Shown here piece by piece: positions 26,201 to 34,966 of a stretch of 64,000 nucleotides of DNA. Source of the DNA: Syntrophomonas wolfei subsp. methylbutyratica (GTDB taxonomy: Bacteria; Bacillota; Syntrophomonadia; Syntrophomonadales; Syntrophomonadaceae). Where the stretch lies: positions 186,001 to 250,000 of the forward strand of contig NZ_BBQT01000001.1 in assembly GCF_001570625.1 (NCBI RefSeq). The letters are read 5' to 3'. Every line of letters begins with the position of its first letter. Position 1 is the stretch's first letter. The notes beneath the pieces are model-generated. The model had not been told where the DNA came from and searched no databases. It worked only from the letters and a program-made list of their open reading frames with translations. The position numbers and the translations under genes are program-made.

Positions 26201-26320
26201 CATCTCTGGATATAGATCCAGGGGAATTTTAGAAAGGGTAAAAAAGCCGAATATAATCACTACCGCAACCAGTATGCTCATAGTAACCGGTCGTTTAACC
26301 GCAAACTCTACTATTTTCAT
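23216..26320 (-). CDS. RND-family efflux pump (AcrB/SwrC-like)
   Basis: Proton-driven membrane pump with the standard two-fold architecture. Helix 1 begins VEFAVKRPVTMSILVAVVII. The porter block SYPGAGPEEVESQVSEPLE follows, then the conserved GGLALGIGRMVDDSIVVFEN in TM4 with the proton-relay Asp pair, and the second-half equivalents (SAFIGIIMLVGIVVANAIVL). At 1034 residues it is full length. Substrate unknown. Hydrophobic compounds or surfactants are typical for SwrC-type pumps of Gram-positives. Stop and start overlap by one base with the adaptor gene. Confidence 0.95.
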   Translation of the reverse strand: MKIVEFAVKRPVTMSILVAVVIIFGFFTLSKIPLDLYPEMKFPYAAVMTSYPGAGPEEVESQVSEPLEGILNTLSGVKEIQSQSTSGNSLILIKYDWGTNIESALMDIREKIGLIEKSLPSGVEKPMVLKMDPTMMPIIQMGIRGGDKISLGQLQSIAEDVIEPRLSRIPEVASVVITGGLEREIKVEVDPVKLEDYGLTLTQVNQVLQLENFNLSGGKAREGEREYYVRSLQQFENLDDIRNVAILTPSGNSVYLNDIAMIEDAYKDDTQITRVNGSKAVGIHCLKQSDANTVKACAAVREEMEEIMAELDLDLDYQVVMDQSSFINQSLDITKRMMVEGALLAILVLFLFLRNGRSTLIVFTAIPLSIIATFILMYVNNSTLNLITMGGLALGIGRMVDDSIVVFENIYRHRSLGLPPMEAALTGASEVGNAVIASTTTIIAVFFPIMFAEGLASVLFKPLAITVSFAIFCSLMVALTIVPLLASRMLSDKAMQPLDPEKGRVSRVVFNFGNWLDNLGERYKIILRWALGHRRHVVALVTLLMVGALALVPFIGAEFLPAMDAGEISITIENDKGTLLKDTEQVVEKVEAQLREVPEVFTIFSSVGSSASMFFDSGTKADQATIYIKLVPKNERKRSGDEVAEDIRSRLSGIAGSKIKVSMMDLTSTGPSGGGPVSVQVRGDDMQVLREISEEVAEIVRKVPGTREVISSLSDGIPEIQVKIDRKRAAAYGLTPMQVASDIKNAMQGNVATRYRVGGDEVDVRVRYSPQNHKELEYLENLAISTSRGGVLRLSQIASFEMAPGPIQITRVDRVRRAEINAYLLNRDLSVVMKDIQNEVDKINLPSGYSIEYGGQNKDMMDSFRSLGIALILAIILVYAVMAIQYESFFNPFVIMFSVPTAFIGVVLGLLLTNKAFSVSAFIGIIMLVGIVVANAIVLVDYLKQLRERGMERDEAIVEAGRVRLRPILMTAFATILAMFPLSLGIGEGAEADAPLAIVIIFGLLVSTFITLILVPVVYSIFDDWGQKLKLRRG

Positions 26321-27462
26321 TATTTTGACCCCCCGGCAACAACCCTTACCAGGGTTCCGTCACTGACCAGCGTATTCCCCCGGGTAATTATCTCCTGTCC
26401 CGGTTTGAGGCCCTTGCTTATCTCGATATAGTTTTCATTTTTGATACCGGTTTCGACCTCTACTTCCCGGGCCCGGTTCTCCTTATCCTTCATTTCCAGC
26501 ACATAAACTACCTGGCGCCCGGACTTGGGAACTACCGCATTAACCGGTATGGCCAAAACATCTTTTTTACTCTGGGTATCCACCCGCGCTTCGGCAAACA
26601 TCCCGGACTTAATAAGGCCCTCCGGGTTGGGCAGGCTTACCTTCACCGAATAGCTGCGCTTAACCGGATCCGGCACCACGGATACACTTTTCACCCGGCC
26701 TGCAAAAGGCTTTTCACCTGCAGCCTCTATAGCAACATCAACCGCACTGCCCACTTTTATATAGCTTACTTCCGCTTCGCTCACCAGCAGTTCAATTTCC
26801 AATTCCCCGGTATCCGTCACTATCGCCGCCGGCATCTGCGGGTTGGCCGTTTCCCCCAGGGAAAGGTTGATACTGCCCACTATCCCCTCTATAGGAGAAG
26901 TCAGGTTGCAGTTTTCCATCTGGTTCTGCAGGCTGGCCAGAGCCGCCTCTGCCTGGGCTACACTGGCGGCCACCGCCCCCGAATTCAGGGATTCATACTT
27001 AAGCTTTTCTTCTTCAAACTGGCTGTCGGAGATAGCTCCCGCTTTATGCAGTTCTTCATTGCGTTCAAAGTTCTTGCGCGCTTTTTCCAGGTTCAGCTCA
27101 TTGGCTACCTGCGCCGCACGTGCTCCGGCCAGAGCCGCCTCCGCCTGCTTCACCGCCACATTTAAATCTTTGCTGTCCAGGCTAAGCAAAAGTTGCCCGG
27201 TCCTCACCTTCTGCCCCGGCTGAACATGAATGGCCGTTACCCGAGCCGGCATCTTGGGCATTATGTATACTTCGTTGTGACCCCGTACCATTCCCGAATA
27301 ACGCATACTCTTGGCTATATCACGTGTTACCGCCGGAGCCGTGTTTACCGTCAAGGCACTCTCTTTGACCAGTTCCTTTTCTTTACCACAACCTGTCGCC
27401 AGCATCGAGATTAAAATCAAAAAAATTAGTAAAAAATATTGCCCTTTGCCTTTTCCCTTCAC
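26320..27462 (-). CDS. RND efflux adaptor, lipoprotein
   Basis: Periplasmic-adaptor-type subunit for the downstream pump. A lipoprotein signal with lipobox LATGC near residue 25 indicates anchoring on the outer face of the membrane. Family blocks: GMVRGHNEVYIMPKMPARVT, QPGQKVRTGQLLLSLD, then a coiled-coil hairpin and the second lipoyl half LTSPIEGIVGSINLSLGE. Length 380. Starts with GTG after GGGGAGGGG. No outer-membrane channel gene is present, consistent with a monoderm or with a shared channel elsewhere. Confidence 0.93.
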   Translation of the reverse strand: MKGKGKGQYFLLIFLILISMLATGCGKEKELVKESALTVNTAPAVTRDIAKSMRYSGMVRGHNEVYIMPKMPARVTAIHVQPGQKVRTGQLLLSLDSKDLNVAVKQAEAALAGARAAQVANELNLEKARKNFERNEELHKAGAISDSQFEEEKLKYESLNSGAVAASVAQAEAALASLQNQMENCNLTSPIEGIVGSINLSLGETANPQMPAAIVTDTGELEIELLVSEAEVSYIKVGSAVDVAIEAAGEKPFAGRVKSVSVVPDPVKRSYSVKVSLPNPEGLIKSGMFAEARVDTQSKKDVLAIPVNAVVPKSGRQVVYVLEMKDKENRAREVEVETGIKNENYIEISKGLKPGQEIITRGNTLVSDGTLVRVVAGGSK

Positions 27463-27489
27463 GGGTTCCCCTCCCCATAATCATAACTT

Positions 27490-27511
27490 ACCGACCGACC
27501 GGTAGGTCGGT
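27490..27511 (-). promoter_or_regulatory. TetR-type operator of the RND operon
   Basis: ACCGACC-GACCGGTA-GGTCGGT is a near-perfect palindrome (7-bp outer arms, ACCGGT centre) lying just downstream of the promoter, 28 bases before the adaptor start codon. The tetR gene at the end of this operon is the likely ligand-controlled repressor. Pairing of regulator and site is inferred. Confidence 0.75.
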
Positions 27512-27520
27512 TATATTGAA

Positions 27521-27549
27521 AGTATAGCCCTAAGGGAAAAAAACGTCAA
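27521..27549 (-). promoter_or_regulatory. Sigma-A-type promoter of the RND operon
   Basis: TTGACG (27549-27544), 17-base spacer, TATACT (27526-27521) on the minus strand. A REP A palindrome abuts the -35 box on the upstream side, 3 bases away. Confidence 0.75.
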
Positions 27550-27552
27550 TAC

Positions 27553-27614
27553 GGTGCCAGGCACTTAAGTTGTTAAGTTATTATTCATAACTTAACAACT
27601 TAAGTGCCTGGCAC
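27553..27614. repeat. REP family A palindrome, near-complete paired copy
   Basis: Two inverted arms of GGTGCCAGGCACTTAAGTTG-type sequence around a short ATTC centre, nearly identical to the copy at 10612-10673. It separates the 3' end of the choice-of-anchor L gene (17 bases from its stop) from the RND promoter, and may act as a terminator hairpin between them. Confidence 0.92.
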
Positions 27615-27631
27615 ACCGTTTTTATTTTATT

Positions 27632-29263
27632 TTACTGCAAATCGTTAATAGTAAAATGCATAATTATTTGCTTACCCAGGGGTTTCCCAGCCAAGCTTTT
27701 GACTTCTGGACTAATGAACAGGGTATAGGTTTGCCCGGGTTGATAACTATAAACTCCTCCACTAGCCTTCATGATTACAGAACGTTTATTAAATGTCAGT
27801 TCCGGTATTATTTCATTAATTATCTGACCTGCCCCATCTTTGATATAGAAGTATTCAGAGGTCACTGTCTTAGGGTCGAGTTCTGCACTAAAGTTAATAA
27901 TGTAATTTTTATCGGTCTGCTTTTCTGTTTTTTCTTCCCATAGAATAGTCTGTGCCTGACCAGCAATGCTATCATCTTCATTAATTAAGATCCTGCTGCG
28001 GATATTATCACCGATAATGGCATTGCCCGTTACATTTTTAAGATATACATAAAAGTATTTAATATCGCCTGCTACATTATTGTCCACTATGGTTACCGGT
28101 ATGGTTTTTGATGTTACCCCAGGCTCGAAAACCAATGTGCCGTTGCTTGTGAGGTATTCATTGGGCGCTTTGGCGCTGCCATCCTTTGTATAGTACTCCA
28201 CACTTACGCTATTCTGTGCATTGCCGCTGCGGGTAACTGTTATCGTTGCAGTACCATCATTTTCATTCACCTGTTGAGTAGCCTGGGAAAACTGAACAAC
28301 ATCTGATTCGACCGATGTAAAACTGGAGCCTTTTATAAATACGTTAGAATCTAAAATATTATCACCTGCATCGGCTATTGACATCCTGATGGTATGTTTC
28401 TGACCCACCTGAACAGCGGCAGTTACAGTAAGCACTGTAGTCAGGCCGTCCATTTCAGTCATTATTTGAGGATCGTTAACATAATCGTATTCATTATCTC
28501 TATAATACTGACTGTTCATGCCGTTGTTTACATTATTGATGGCTACTGGGATGTCAGTATTAGGAATTAAGGCTATGTTTTTGCCATTGAGGAAAAAGCC
28601 GAATACATCATTAAATCGGGAGTTAACAAACTCATTGTATTCATCGGAAGAAAATACATAATCGAATGAGAAAGTATTCTTGGAGGGAATAAAGTCGAAT
28701 TCGAGAATTGTAGCATCTTCGGTTTCATATCCAGGAATTAGCAGGTCCAAATGTTCATCACCTTGAAGACCGTTTACATGGGTTATGCCGGGACTAACAT
28801 TGGGGCCATCAACAAGCCTTATATTGCCGGAACTTAATATAACGCCCTCGTTAAAACCAATAATACTACTATCTGTTGCTGTAAAAGTACCTGCTGAAAC
28901 ATTTGTGCCGGTATATTTTACATTTGATATTTGAACACCCTCACCCATTATTTGTTGTGCTAATTGTTCTGCTGTCTGCTCGGACAGATCCTTTGTAATA
29001 ATGTATTGGGAGCCTTTTTCAGGATATTGGCCCCAACCGTCATCATAGTCTGGATAGTCAGGATATTGGTTCCAATCACCCTCATCGTTAATGCTGCCAA
29101 TGTTGTTCTGTTGAGATTCTCGTACAAGCAGGTCATCCCGAGCATAAGCAGGCAAAGCCACCGCCAGACTAAAAAGCATCAAAAGTGTTACCAGCAGGGC
29201 CAGCGATTTACAAACAGTCTTAGTCCAACTCCTTACTGATTTCTTCTTATATACTAATTTCAT
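27632..29263 (-). CDS. Secreted choice-of-anchor L / Calx-beta protein with SbsA-type C-terminus
   Basis: Signal peptide (LALLVTLLMLFSLAVALPAYA). The middle carries the choice-of-anchor L pattern: GFNEGVILSSGNI, GDEHLDLLIPGYETEDATIL read as two blocks, FDYVFSSDEYNEFVNSRFND and the GFFLNGKNIALIP block. Next is a Calx-beta-like domain (TATITVTRSGNAQNSVSVEY). The C-terminal about 100 residues (ILWEEKTEKQTDKNYIINFS to YTLFISPEVKSLAGKPLGKQ) match the shared tail of six neighbours. Start ATG 29263, 6 bases from AGGAG. Likely displayed on the cell surface. Ligand unknown. Confidence 0.85.
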   Translation of the reverse strand: MKLVYKKKSVRSWTKTVCKSLALLVTLLMLFSLAVALPAYARDDLLVRESQQNNIGSINDEGDWNQYPDYPDYDDGWGQYPEKGSQYIITKDLSEQTAEQLAQQIMGEGVQISNVKYTGTNVSAGTFTATDSSIIGFNEGVILSSGNIRLVDGPNVSPGITHVNGLQGDEHLDLLIPGYETEDATILEFDFIPSKNTFSFDYVFSSDEYNEFVNSRFNDVFGFFLNGKNIALIPNTDIPVAINNVNNGMNSQYYRDNEYDYVNDPQIMTEMDGLTTVLTVTAAVQVGQKHTIRMSIADAGDNILDSNVFIKGSSFTSVESDVVQFSQATQQVNENDGTATITVTRSGNAQNSVSVEYYTKDGSAKAPNEYLTSNGTLVFEPGVTSKTIPVTIVDNNVAGDIKYFYVYLKNVTGNAIIGDNIRSRILINEDDSIAGQAQTILWEEKTEKQTDKNYIINFSAELDPKTVTSEYFYIKDGAGQIINEIIPELTFNKRSVIMKASGGVYSYQPGQTYTLFISPEVKSLAGKPLGKQIIMHFTINDLQ

Positions 29264-29365
29264 GTGCATCTCCTTTCTCCCGGCCAGGCCGGCCCAAAAT
29301 CTCATATTTTGCATGGACCTGTATAAGCAGAGGTTTTTTATCCTAACAACACAACTTAATAATTA

Positions 29366-30607
29366 TTGATTGGCACCTCCTCCACATTTTGCATAAGATT
29401 CCTAATTAATTTTAAATTAATTTGGAGAAAAAATCTATCCTCCTTAAAAGGAAAAGATACGGCTTTATATAGTTATTTGAGCCATGAATTATTGAATTAT
29501 CTTACCCGGGAATTGCAGGATTTTCTCCTGGATTCCTCAATCCTGCCTTATCTGGAGCCAATTTTATGCCAGGAGGTATTGGGCGATACCCGGAGCGAAG
29601 AAAAGATTAATGAACTTCATCTCATGGGCCTCCTCAGCCAGGTGGAAAGCAATACTACCATCTGGCGCTTTCATCATCTTATAAGGGAATTTCTGCTGGA
29701 AAGAGCGCTAAATATACGCAGCCCGGAATATATAGTATCTTTGCGGCGCCGTGCCGCCGTCCATCTCGAGAAAAACGGTCATATAGACCAAGCTTTAGAA
29801 CAATTAGCTGCATGTGCTGATTGGTCTAAAGCCGCAGATTTAATCCTGGCTTATGCAGAGCCCTATTTCCTGGAAAACGGTTGCCATAATGCTTTATATT
29901 CCTGGATTAAGACTCTGCCCGTCAATTACTTAAACTCCCATCATCAGCTACTCTATTATAAAGGAATCTGCCTTAGAGACAACCACCCACAGAAGGCCCA
30001 AGAAATCCTTTCCCGAGCAGCCGCTCTGGCCAGAGAGAAAGGGGATGTCAAGGGAGAAATCCGCTCCCTTATGGCTATCCTGGCTGTACATATTTTTAGT
30101 AGTGATTCCGCCCGAAGCGAAGCGGTGGCAGAACGTATTCCCATGATAGCCTCCCGCCTGAAAGATAGCTGGGCCCAGGGATTTGCGCTGGTAGCTGCAC
30201 TGGGTAAGGCTGTCTCAGAAGATGACTTGAAACGGGGATTATACTTAAGTCGTCTGGCAGCTAAAACTCCCCTGGAGCAAGAATGGCAGTTGTATTACCT
30301 CCTGTTGAGCGGGGTCGTACACTACCGCCTGGGTAATCTGGATACAGCCCGGCAACTGGCTGAGAAAGCTCTGGCTCTGCCTTTGGTGCAAAAAAGTGAT
30401 CGCTGGCTTGGCGTTGCTTATGTGCTGCTCTCGGGCATTTATTGTGCTAAGGGTGAAATTAGACCGGCTGTTGAAATAAGCCGGCAACTAATTCAGCTGG
30501 GACATAAATATAATATCCCCCATCAAATAGCCTACGCTCATCGTCGTTTAGCCCAGGTATATCTTCTCCAGGGCAAGCTGATCGAAGCCCTTTATGAATC
30601 CGTATAA
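29366..30607 (+). pseudogene. Central fragment of a MalT/LuxR-type (LAL) regulator
   Basis: From about residue 24 onward (ALYSYLSHELLNYLTRELQD, FLLDSSILPYLEPILCQEVL) the sequence matches the region just after the ATPase domain of large ATP-dependent LuxR regulators. Tetratricopeptide-like repeats follow (NGHIDQALEQLAACADWSKA, GNLDTARQLAEKALAL). The N-terminal Walker A/B part and the C-terminal LuxR helix-turn-helix are both missing. The frame stops at YESV, 3 bases before a REP A repeat at 30611. It is therefore a remnant truncated at both ends. Confidence 0.75.
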
Positions 30608-30610
30608 TAC

Positions 30611-30640
30611 GGTGCCAGGCACTTAAGTTGTTAAGTTATT
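30611..30640 (+). repeat. REP family A single arm
   Basis: GGTGCCAGGCACTTAAGTTG plus TTAAGTTATT, positioned exactly at the truncated 3' end of the LuxR-type remnant. The opposite arm is replaced by unrelated sequence up to the hairpin at 30686. Confidence 0.9.
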
Positions 30641-30685
30641 GTTGTTCAGTTTAGGAATCGCTTAATGAGCAGGGCTTGTATTGAC

Positions 30686-30721
30686 AAGAATAACACGGTG
30701 CTTGGCACCGTGGTTATTCTT
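30686..30721 (-). terminator. Terminator hairpin with a REP-like core
   Basis: AAGAATAACACGGTGC pairs with GCACCGTGGTTATTCTT (one bulged base) around loop TTG. It lies 18 bases past the stop of the gene at 30739 and could serve both directions. The loop region CGGTGCTTGGCACCG resembles the REP A core. Confidence 0.75.
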
Positions 30722-30738
30722 TATTAAACGTAAACTTC

Positions 30739-32700
30739 TTAAGATACGATAAAGGTAAATTTTATTGGTTCTTTTAGCGCCTTAGCAGGTTTTGCGGCGG
30801 AGCGCAGGGTGTCGCGGATATAGATGGTGTAGGTACCGGGGCTGTAACCACCGTTGGGAGCAATAATTTTAATACAGTCCTGGCCCGCAGGAGCGAAAGA
30901 AACCATCTGCTGCTGGTTGGCCTCATTTAATACCAGTATGCCGGCATCTGCGCTTAGAGCATTGAGCGATGTAAAGTCCACCGGAGCACTGAATTTAACG
31001 GTCCAGGAATGATTGCGATTGGGTGCCGTTTTGGGTGTATCATACCGGCTTTTGAAACTGCCGGAGGGAGGATCTAGTACCGGAATAATCTCATAAGCAC
31101 TCCAGCCGTTTACCTTGATAGTTAATGTTCCATTGGCACTATCCCAGTTATAATCAGAGATCTTCCCACTCAAATCACTAGGATTCGAATCTCCTGGGCG
31201 AATAGCAACCTGGGATAAACCGTCACTGTCAGTATATTTTACGCCTGGAGCCCCTTTGCTCTGGATATTATGCATAGTAATAGTAGCTGGCAGGTTCATG
31301 GCTGCCATTCCTTCTACGGCCATATCCATTGACATTTTGCCATAAGCCAGTTCCATGTTTTTGCCCAATTCCTGCGTCGCTGCGGCAGTAGTAGGATTAC
31401 CTTTGTCATCAATCCCACAGAGATTAATTGGGTGCTGGGCATCACCCAATTCCAGGCGGGCAATGCGCATGCCATTATCCCAACGTTCAAAAACCAGACC
31501 GGGAATACAGGTAAAATCCTTAATCGTACTCCAGTCTGTAGTATCCCCCGCCAGACCCATATTGAAGTCCTTAGGATTGATGTTCATAATAGCCATCATA
31601 ATCGCTGCCGGAAAAGGCTCTCCCTGCCACTGGGTAGAAATAATTATCTCACACGGACCTGAAATACTAACATTGGCCGGAATCCGGTAGCTGAGTTGCC
31701 AGTAACCCGAAGCCTCATCGTAATTTAACGGCTGGCTCAGACTCGGGATAATAGAACTCAAATCAGCGCTAAGACTATAATCCGGGGGCAGGGTGGCATT
31801 CGCTTTTGCTTTCAACCTGAGATCAATTGACTGGCCGGGAAAATAATAATACACTCCTAAACTACTCTCGGCCAAATTCGAAGCGGGAATCCAGTTTCCG
31901 TGACCATTCTTCACTTCAATGGTAAACAACCCCGGAGGCAGGTCTTCACTGGAAATGGTGAAACTCCAGGTAAACGGTGTTTTTAGTGCTATGCCATCCA
32001 AGGATTTCACTCCCGTTCCAGCCTGCACCGTATAACTGCTGTTCATATCCAGAGGAGTCGCCAAGAAAATAATCGCCTTATAGTTGCCAGCATCATAATT
32101 GACGCTGAAGTCACTGACTGTGCTGCCTGTATTCTGATTCGTAATCGTTATGCTACTGTTGTTTAAGGTATTATCGTCTGCCGGAGCAGAGAACTCAATC
32201 TCTACAGTCGTATAGCGCGAGACCTGGGCAGCACCCTGACCGGGGGATACCGTCTTTATAGCAAAATCCTCACTCCCTGCCCCTTTTATACTAAGCATCA
32301 CATAGCCAAGCTGCATACCATCCTGAGTACCTATTCCAACGATATAGTCTCCCGCTTCCAGGCCTCCTGCCAGGGTAAATTGCATCGTTTTATCCAGAAC
32401 CTCTTCGGGTCTAATATTCGGGATAGCTACTGTGGGCTGACCTGATTGAGTCAACTTCATCACCTGTAGACCCAATCGGTCCCCCGCCTGCCATAAAGCT
32501 GTTCCCTTGTTGTTGGTAATAAGCATTGAAGTCGGACTGTAGCCAGCCGTCAGAGTGGAAGGGGTCAGTTCCAACTGAAGCCCTGCTCCAGCAGCTGGGG
32601 CGCCACCAATCCCATAAACAACTTGATTGACACAGAAAACACTGCCCAGCAAAAACAAGCAACAGATTAATAGAACCACTTTTTTCATGCAATTAAGCAT
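30739..32700 (-). CDS. Secreted SbsA/Big_5-domain protein
   Basis: Signal peptide (VVLLICCLFLLGSVFCVNQVVYG, cleaved in this area). An SbsA-type Ig-like domain lies at about 155-255 (VSPGQGAAQVSRYTTVEIEF, DMNSSYTVQAGTGVKSLDG). A middle region of about 300 residues is not recognised. A second SbsA-type domain forms the C-terminus (NRNHSWTVKFSAPVDFTSLN, YSPGTYTIYIRDTLRSAAKP). The start at 32700 follows AGGAG by 8 bases. Divergent from the transglutaminase gene at 32997, with which it shares the 32701-32996 gap; no clear promoter was resolved there. Confidence 0.8.
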   Translation of the reverse strand: MLNCMKKVVLLICCLFLLGSVFCVNQVVYGIGGAPAAGAGLQLELTPSTLTAGYSPTSMLITNNKGTALWQAGDRLGLQVMKLTQSGQPTVAIPNIRPEEVLDKTMQFTLAGGLEAGDYIVGIGTQDGMQLGYVMLSIKGAGSEDFAIKTVSPGQGAAQVSRYTTVEIEFSAPADDNTLNNSSITITNQNTGSTVSDFSVNYDAGNYKAIIFLATPLDMNSSYTVQAGTGVKSLDGIALKTPFTWSFTISSEDLPPGLFTIEVKNGHGNWIPASNLAESSLGVYYYFPGQSIDLRLKAKANATLPPDYSLSADLSSIIPSLSQPLNYDEASGYWQLSYRIPANVSISGPCEIIISTQWQGEPFPAAIMMAIMNINPKDFNMGLAGDTTDWSTIKDFTCIPGLVFERWDNGMRIARLELGDAQHPINLCGIDDKGNPTTAAATQELGKNMELAYGKMSMDMAVEGMAAMNLPATITMHNIQSKGAPGVKYTDSDGLSQVAIRPGDSNPSDLSGKISDYNWDSANGTLTIKVNGWSAYEIIPVLDPPSGSFKSRYDTPKTAPNRNHSWTVKFSAPVDFTSLNALSADAGILVLNEANQQQMVSFAPAGQDCIKIIAPNGGYSPGTYTIYIRDTLRSAAKPAKALKEPIKFTFIVS

Positions 32701-32996
32701 CCATTCATCTCCTCTTAAATTAGAGTTTAGAAACGGTTCTTCTGTTTTGCCTCTTTATCCTTCCGGAAATCCCCCTCCCATATTTAGAATATGCCATGGT
32801 TACAATAAATACCCTGAAACCATGTTCCAATTCTATAATACAAAAGCGATGTTTTTCCAACAATACCAACCAGTAAAAAAACCGTTAGAGATGATGGTGA
32901 TGATCCGTTTTGGGGAAAGGTTTTTTCCTATTAACGGCGAATTGATAATCTGAGGTTATTTTAGCCAATTTAAAGAAAAGTGAGGGGTAATTCATA

Positions 32997-34889
32997 ATGA
33001 CAAAATCATACCTGCGAGCCGGGATAATAATAAGTTTGCTAACCCTGTTCTTATTGGGAAACCTGCTGCCGGCTCAGGCTGAAGGGAGCAGGCCGGTGGC
33101 GCAGAGTTGGGTCTGGGTTAACCCTATGAATGCGGGGGAGAGCATTGAACACCCGACCATGGTTCGTACACTTGCTGCCACCAGTAGTTCCACTGCCAAC
33201 AATCTCCAGGAACTTAAATCCATTTTACGTACCGGTTTAGAAAACCGGCAGACCCCTATTAATATCCTGTATACAGGCAGCGAATCGGATTTAAATAAAG
33301 GTTTAGATTCGGGTGCAGCCGGGCTGACCGAGATTTATGAGTCGCTGCTGGCCGAGGATGATTATTTAAAGTACAACACTGGAAGTGCTGAGCTTGGCTA
33401 CCAGGGTCCTAATGTTGGCCCGTTTAATGTCTTCTTTACCGTGGTCTATCGGACTACTCTGGAGCAGGAGAACTATGTCAACGAGCAAGTAGCAACGATT
33501 CTATCCACTATAATCATACCCGGTATGAACGAACACCAAAAAGAAAAAGCCATCCATGATTATATCGTTAAGAATGTGGCTTACGATGAGAGCTTAAGTG
33601 ACACTTCCCATTCCGCTTATGCGGCGCTTTATAACAAAAAAGCAGTCTGCCAGGGTTATGCTCTGCTGGCCCACAAAATGCTAAGCGAGGCCGGGGTATC
33701 TGTTCGCTGTGTCGTTGGGACAGGCCACGGTGAAAACCACCTGTGGAACCTGGTATGCCTGGATGATAAATGGTACCACCTGGATTGTACCTGGGATGAT
33801 CCTGCCCCGGATACGCCTGGTAAAATAAGATACAACTACTATAACCTCAGCGACCAGGAGATGGCAGCTGATCACATCTGGACCGCCGGCGACTATCCTG
33901 CCTGCAGCAGCTCATATTACCATGAATTGAATAATAAGTTGGGAAGCGATACTAACAACCAGGCCCTATGGCAGTCATTACTGATTGAAACTGAACTCTA
34001 TCTATTATCACCGGAAAAAACGGCTGAAAATGCTGCTGCGCTGGAGGAAAAGATACATAATAGTATGCTGCTTTATGAACCGGCTTTGAAACTGCGTTTT
34101 AACAGTGCCGGTGCCGACCCGGGCAGTTTACTCGATTCTGTCTTAAATTCTGCCCTTACAGATACTGACTGTTCAGACTGCAGTTGTCAATACTCAAACT
34201 ATAACCGGGGCGGACAAAACGGCTATTATCTCCTGGAATTTACCTTTACCTATCATAACAATACCGGAAATGCCAATTTAAGCAGTCTTACCCTGAGCAG
34301 CGGTACCCTGGGTCCGGCTTTTGACCCGGGAATTACCAGCTACAGCGTAAACGTGGATAATACCGTCAGCAGCATAAGCATTACCCCAACAGCAGCCGCT
34401 GCCCAGGCTGCCATAAAGGTCAACGGAAGTCCGGTCAGCAGCGGAAGCCTCTCACAAGCTATTGCTCTAAACCCGGGCAATAACACCATCATCATTCTCA
34501 TTACCGCTCAAAATGCTGCCGCCAGAACCTACACCATCACCATAAACCGGGCTTTTCCCTTGCCCTCAGTAGTATGGACCCCCTGGAAAGAAGAAAAAAC
34601 CGTAAGCCAGAACCACCCTTACTGGACTATCACCTTCTCCCAGGATGTGGACGACAGTACCGTAAACAGCCAGAACATTTTCGTTGGCATCGACCCCGAG
34701 GGAACAACCCCTTTACCCGGGGTATCCGTTCCCCAGTTGCTTACAGCCAAACAGATCAGGCTCTCTCCTCCGTCAGGCTCAGAACACTGGAGTCCGGGTA
34801 CTTACTATCTTTTCATCAGACCTGATGTGGAGTCAACCGGCAACAAAACCCTGGGAAAGGGTATACGCATGAAGTTTACCGTCCAATAA
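32997..34889 (+). CDS. Secreted transglutaminase-like protein with SbsA-type C-terminus
   Basis: Signal peptide (AGIIISLLTLFLLGNLLPAQA). A transglutaminase-like cysteine protease core is at about residues 175-275: the Cys in KKAVCQGYALLAHKML, the His in GENHLWNLV and the Asp in YHLDCTWDDP form the triad. A cadherin-like beta-sandwich segment follows at about 425-515 (LSSLTLSSGTLGPAFDPGIT, TITINRAF). The shared C-terminal SbsA-type domain is last (NHPYWTITFSQDVDDSTVNS, YYLFIRPDVESTGNKTLGKG). Likely cleaves or crosslinks peptide or wall material outside the cell. GAGGGG lies 9 bases before the ATG. A degenerate REP A repeat begins at the stop. Confidence 0.88.
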   Translation: MTKSYLRAGIIISLLTLFLLGNLLPAQAEGSRPVAQSWVWVNPMNAGESIEHPTMVRTLAATSSSTANNLQELKSILRTGLENRQTPINILYTGSESDLNKGLDSGAAGLTEIYESLLAEDDYLKYNTGSAELGYQGPNVGPFNVFFTVVYRTTLEQENYVNEQVATILSTIIIPGMNEHQKEKAIHDYIVKNVAYDESLSDTSHSAYAALYNKKAVCQGYALLAHKMLSEAGVSVRCVVGTGHGENHLWNLVCLDDKWYHLDCTWDDPAPDTPGKIRYNYYNLSDQEMAADHIWTAGDYPACSSSYYHELNNKLGSDTNNQALWQSLLIETELYLLSPEKTAENAAALEEKIHNSMLLYEPALKLRFNSAGADPGSLLDSVLNSALTDTDCSDCSCQYSNYNRGGQNGYYLLEFTFTYHNNTGNANLSSLTLSSGTLGPAFDPGITSYSVNVDNTVSSISITPTAAAAQAAIKVNGSPVSSGSLSQAIALNPGNNTIIILITAQNAAARTYTITINRAFPLPSVVWTPWKEEKTVSQNHPYWTITFSQDVDDSTVNSQNIFVGIDPEGTTPLPGVSVPQLLTAKQIRLSPPSGSEHWSPGTYYLFIRPDVESTGNKTLGKGIRMKFTVQ

Positions 34890-34947
34890 GTTGCCAGGCG
34901 CCTTATAAAGTAGGACAAACAACTTAACAACTTAAGTGCCTGGCACC
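34890..34947. repeat. REP family A copy with one decayed arm
   Basis: Left arm GTTGCCAGGCGCCTTATAAAG is degenerate. Right arm (34921-34947) reads AACTTAACAACTTAAGTGCC then TGGCACC. It fills nearly the whole gap between the transglutaminase stop and the ribosome site of the S41 protease gene. Confidence 0.85.
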
Positions 34948-34966
34948 ACAGAAAGGAGTAAGCGAT

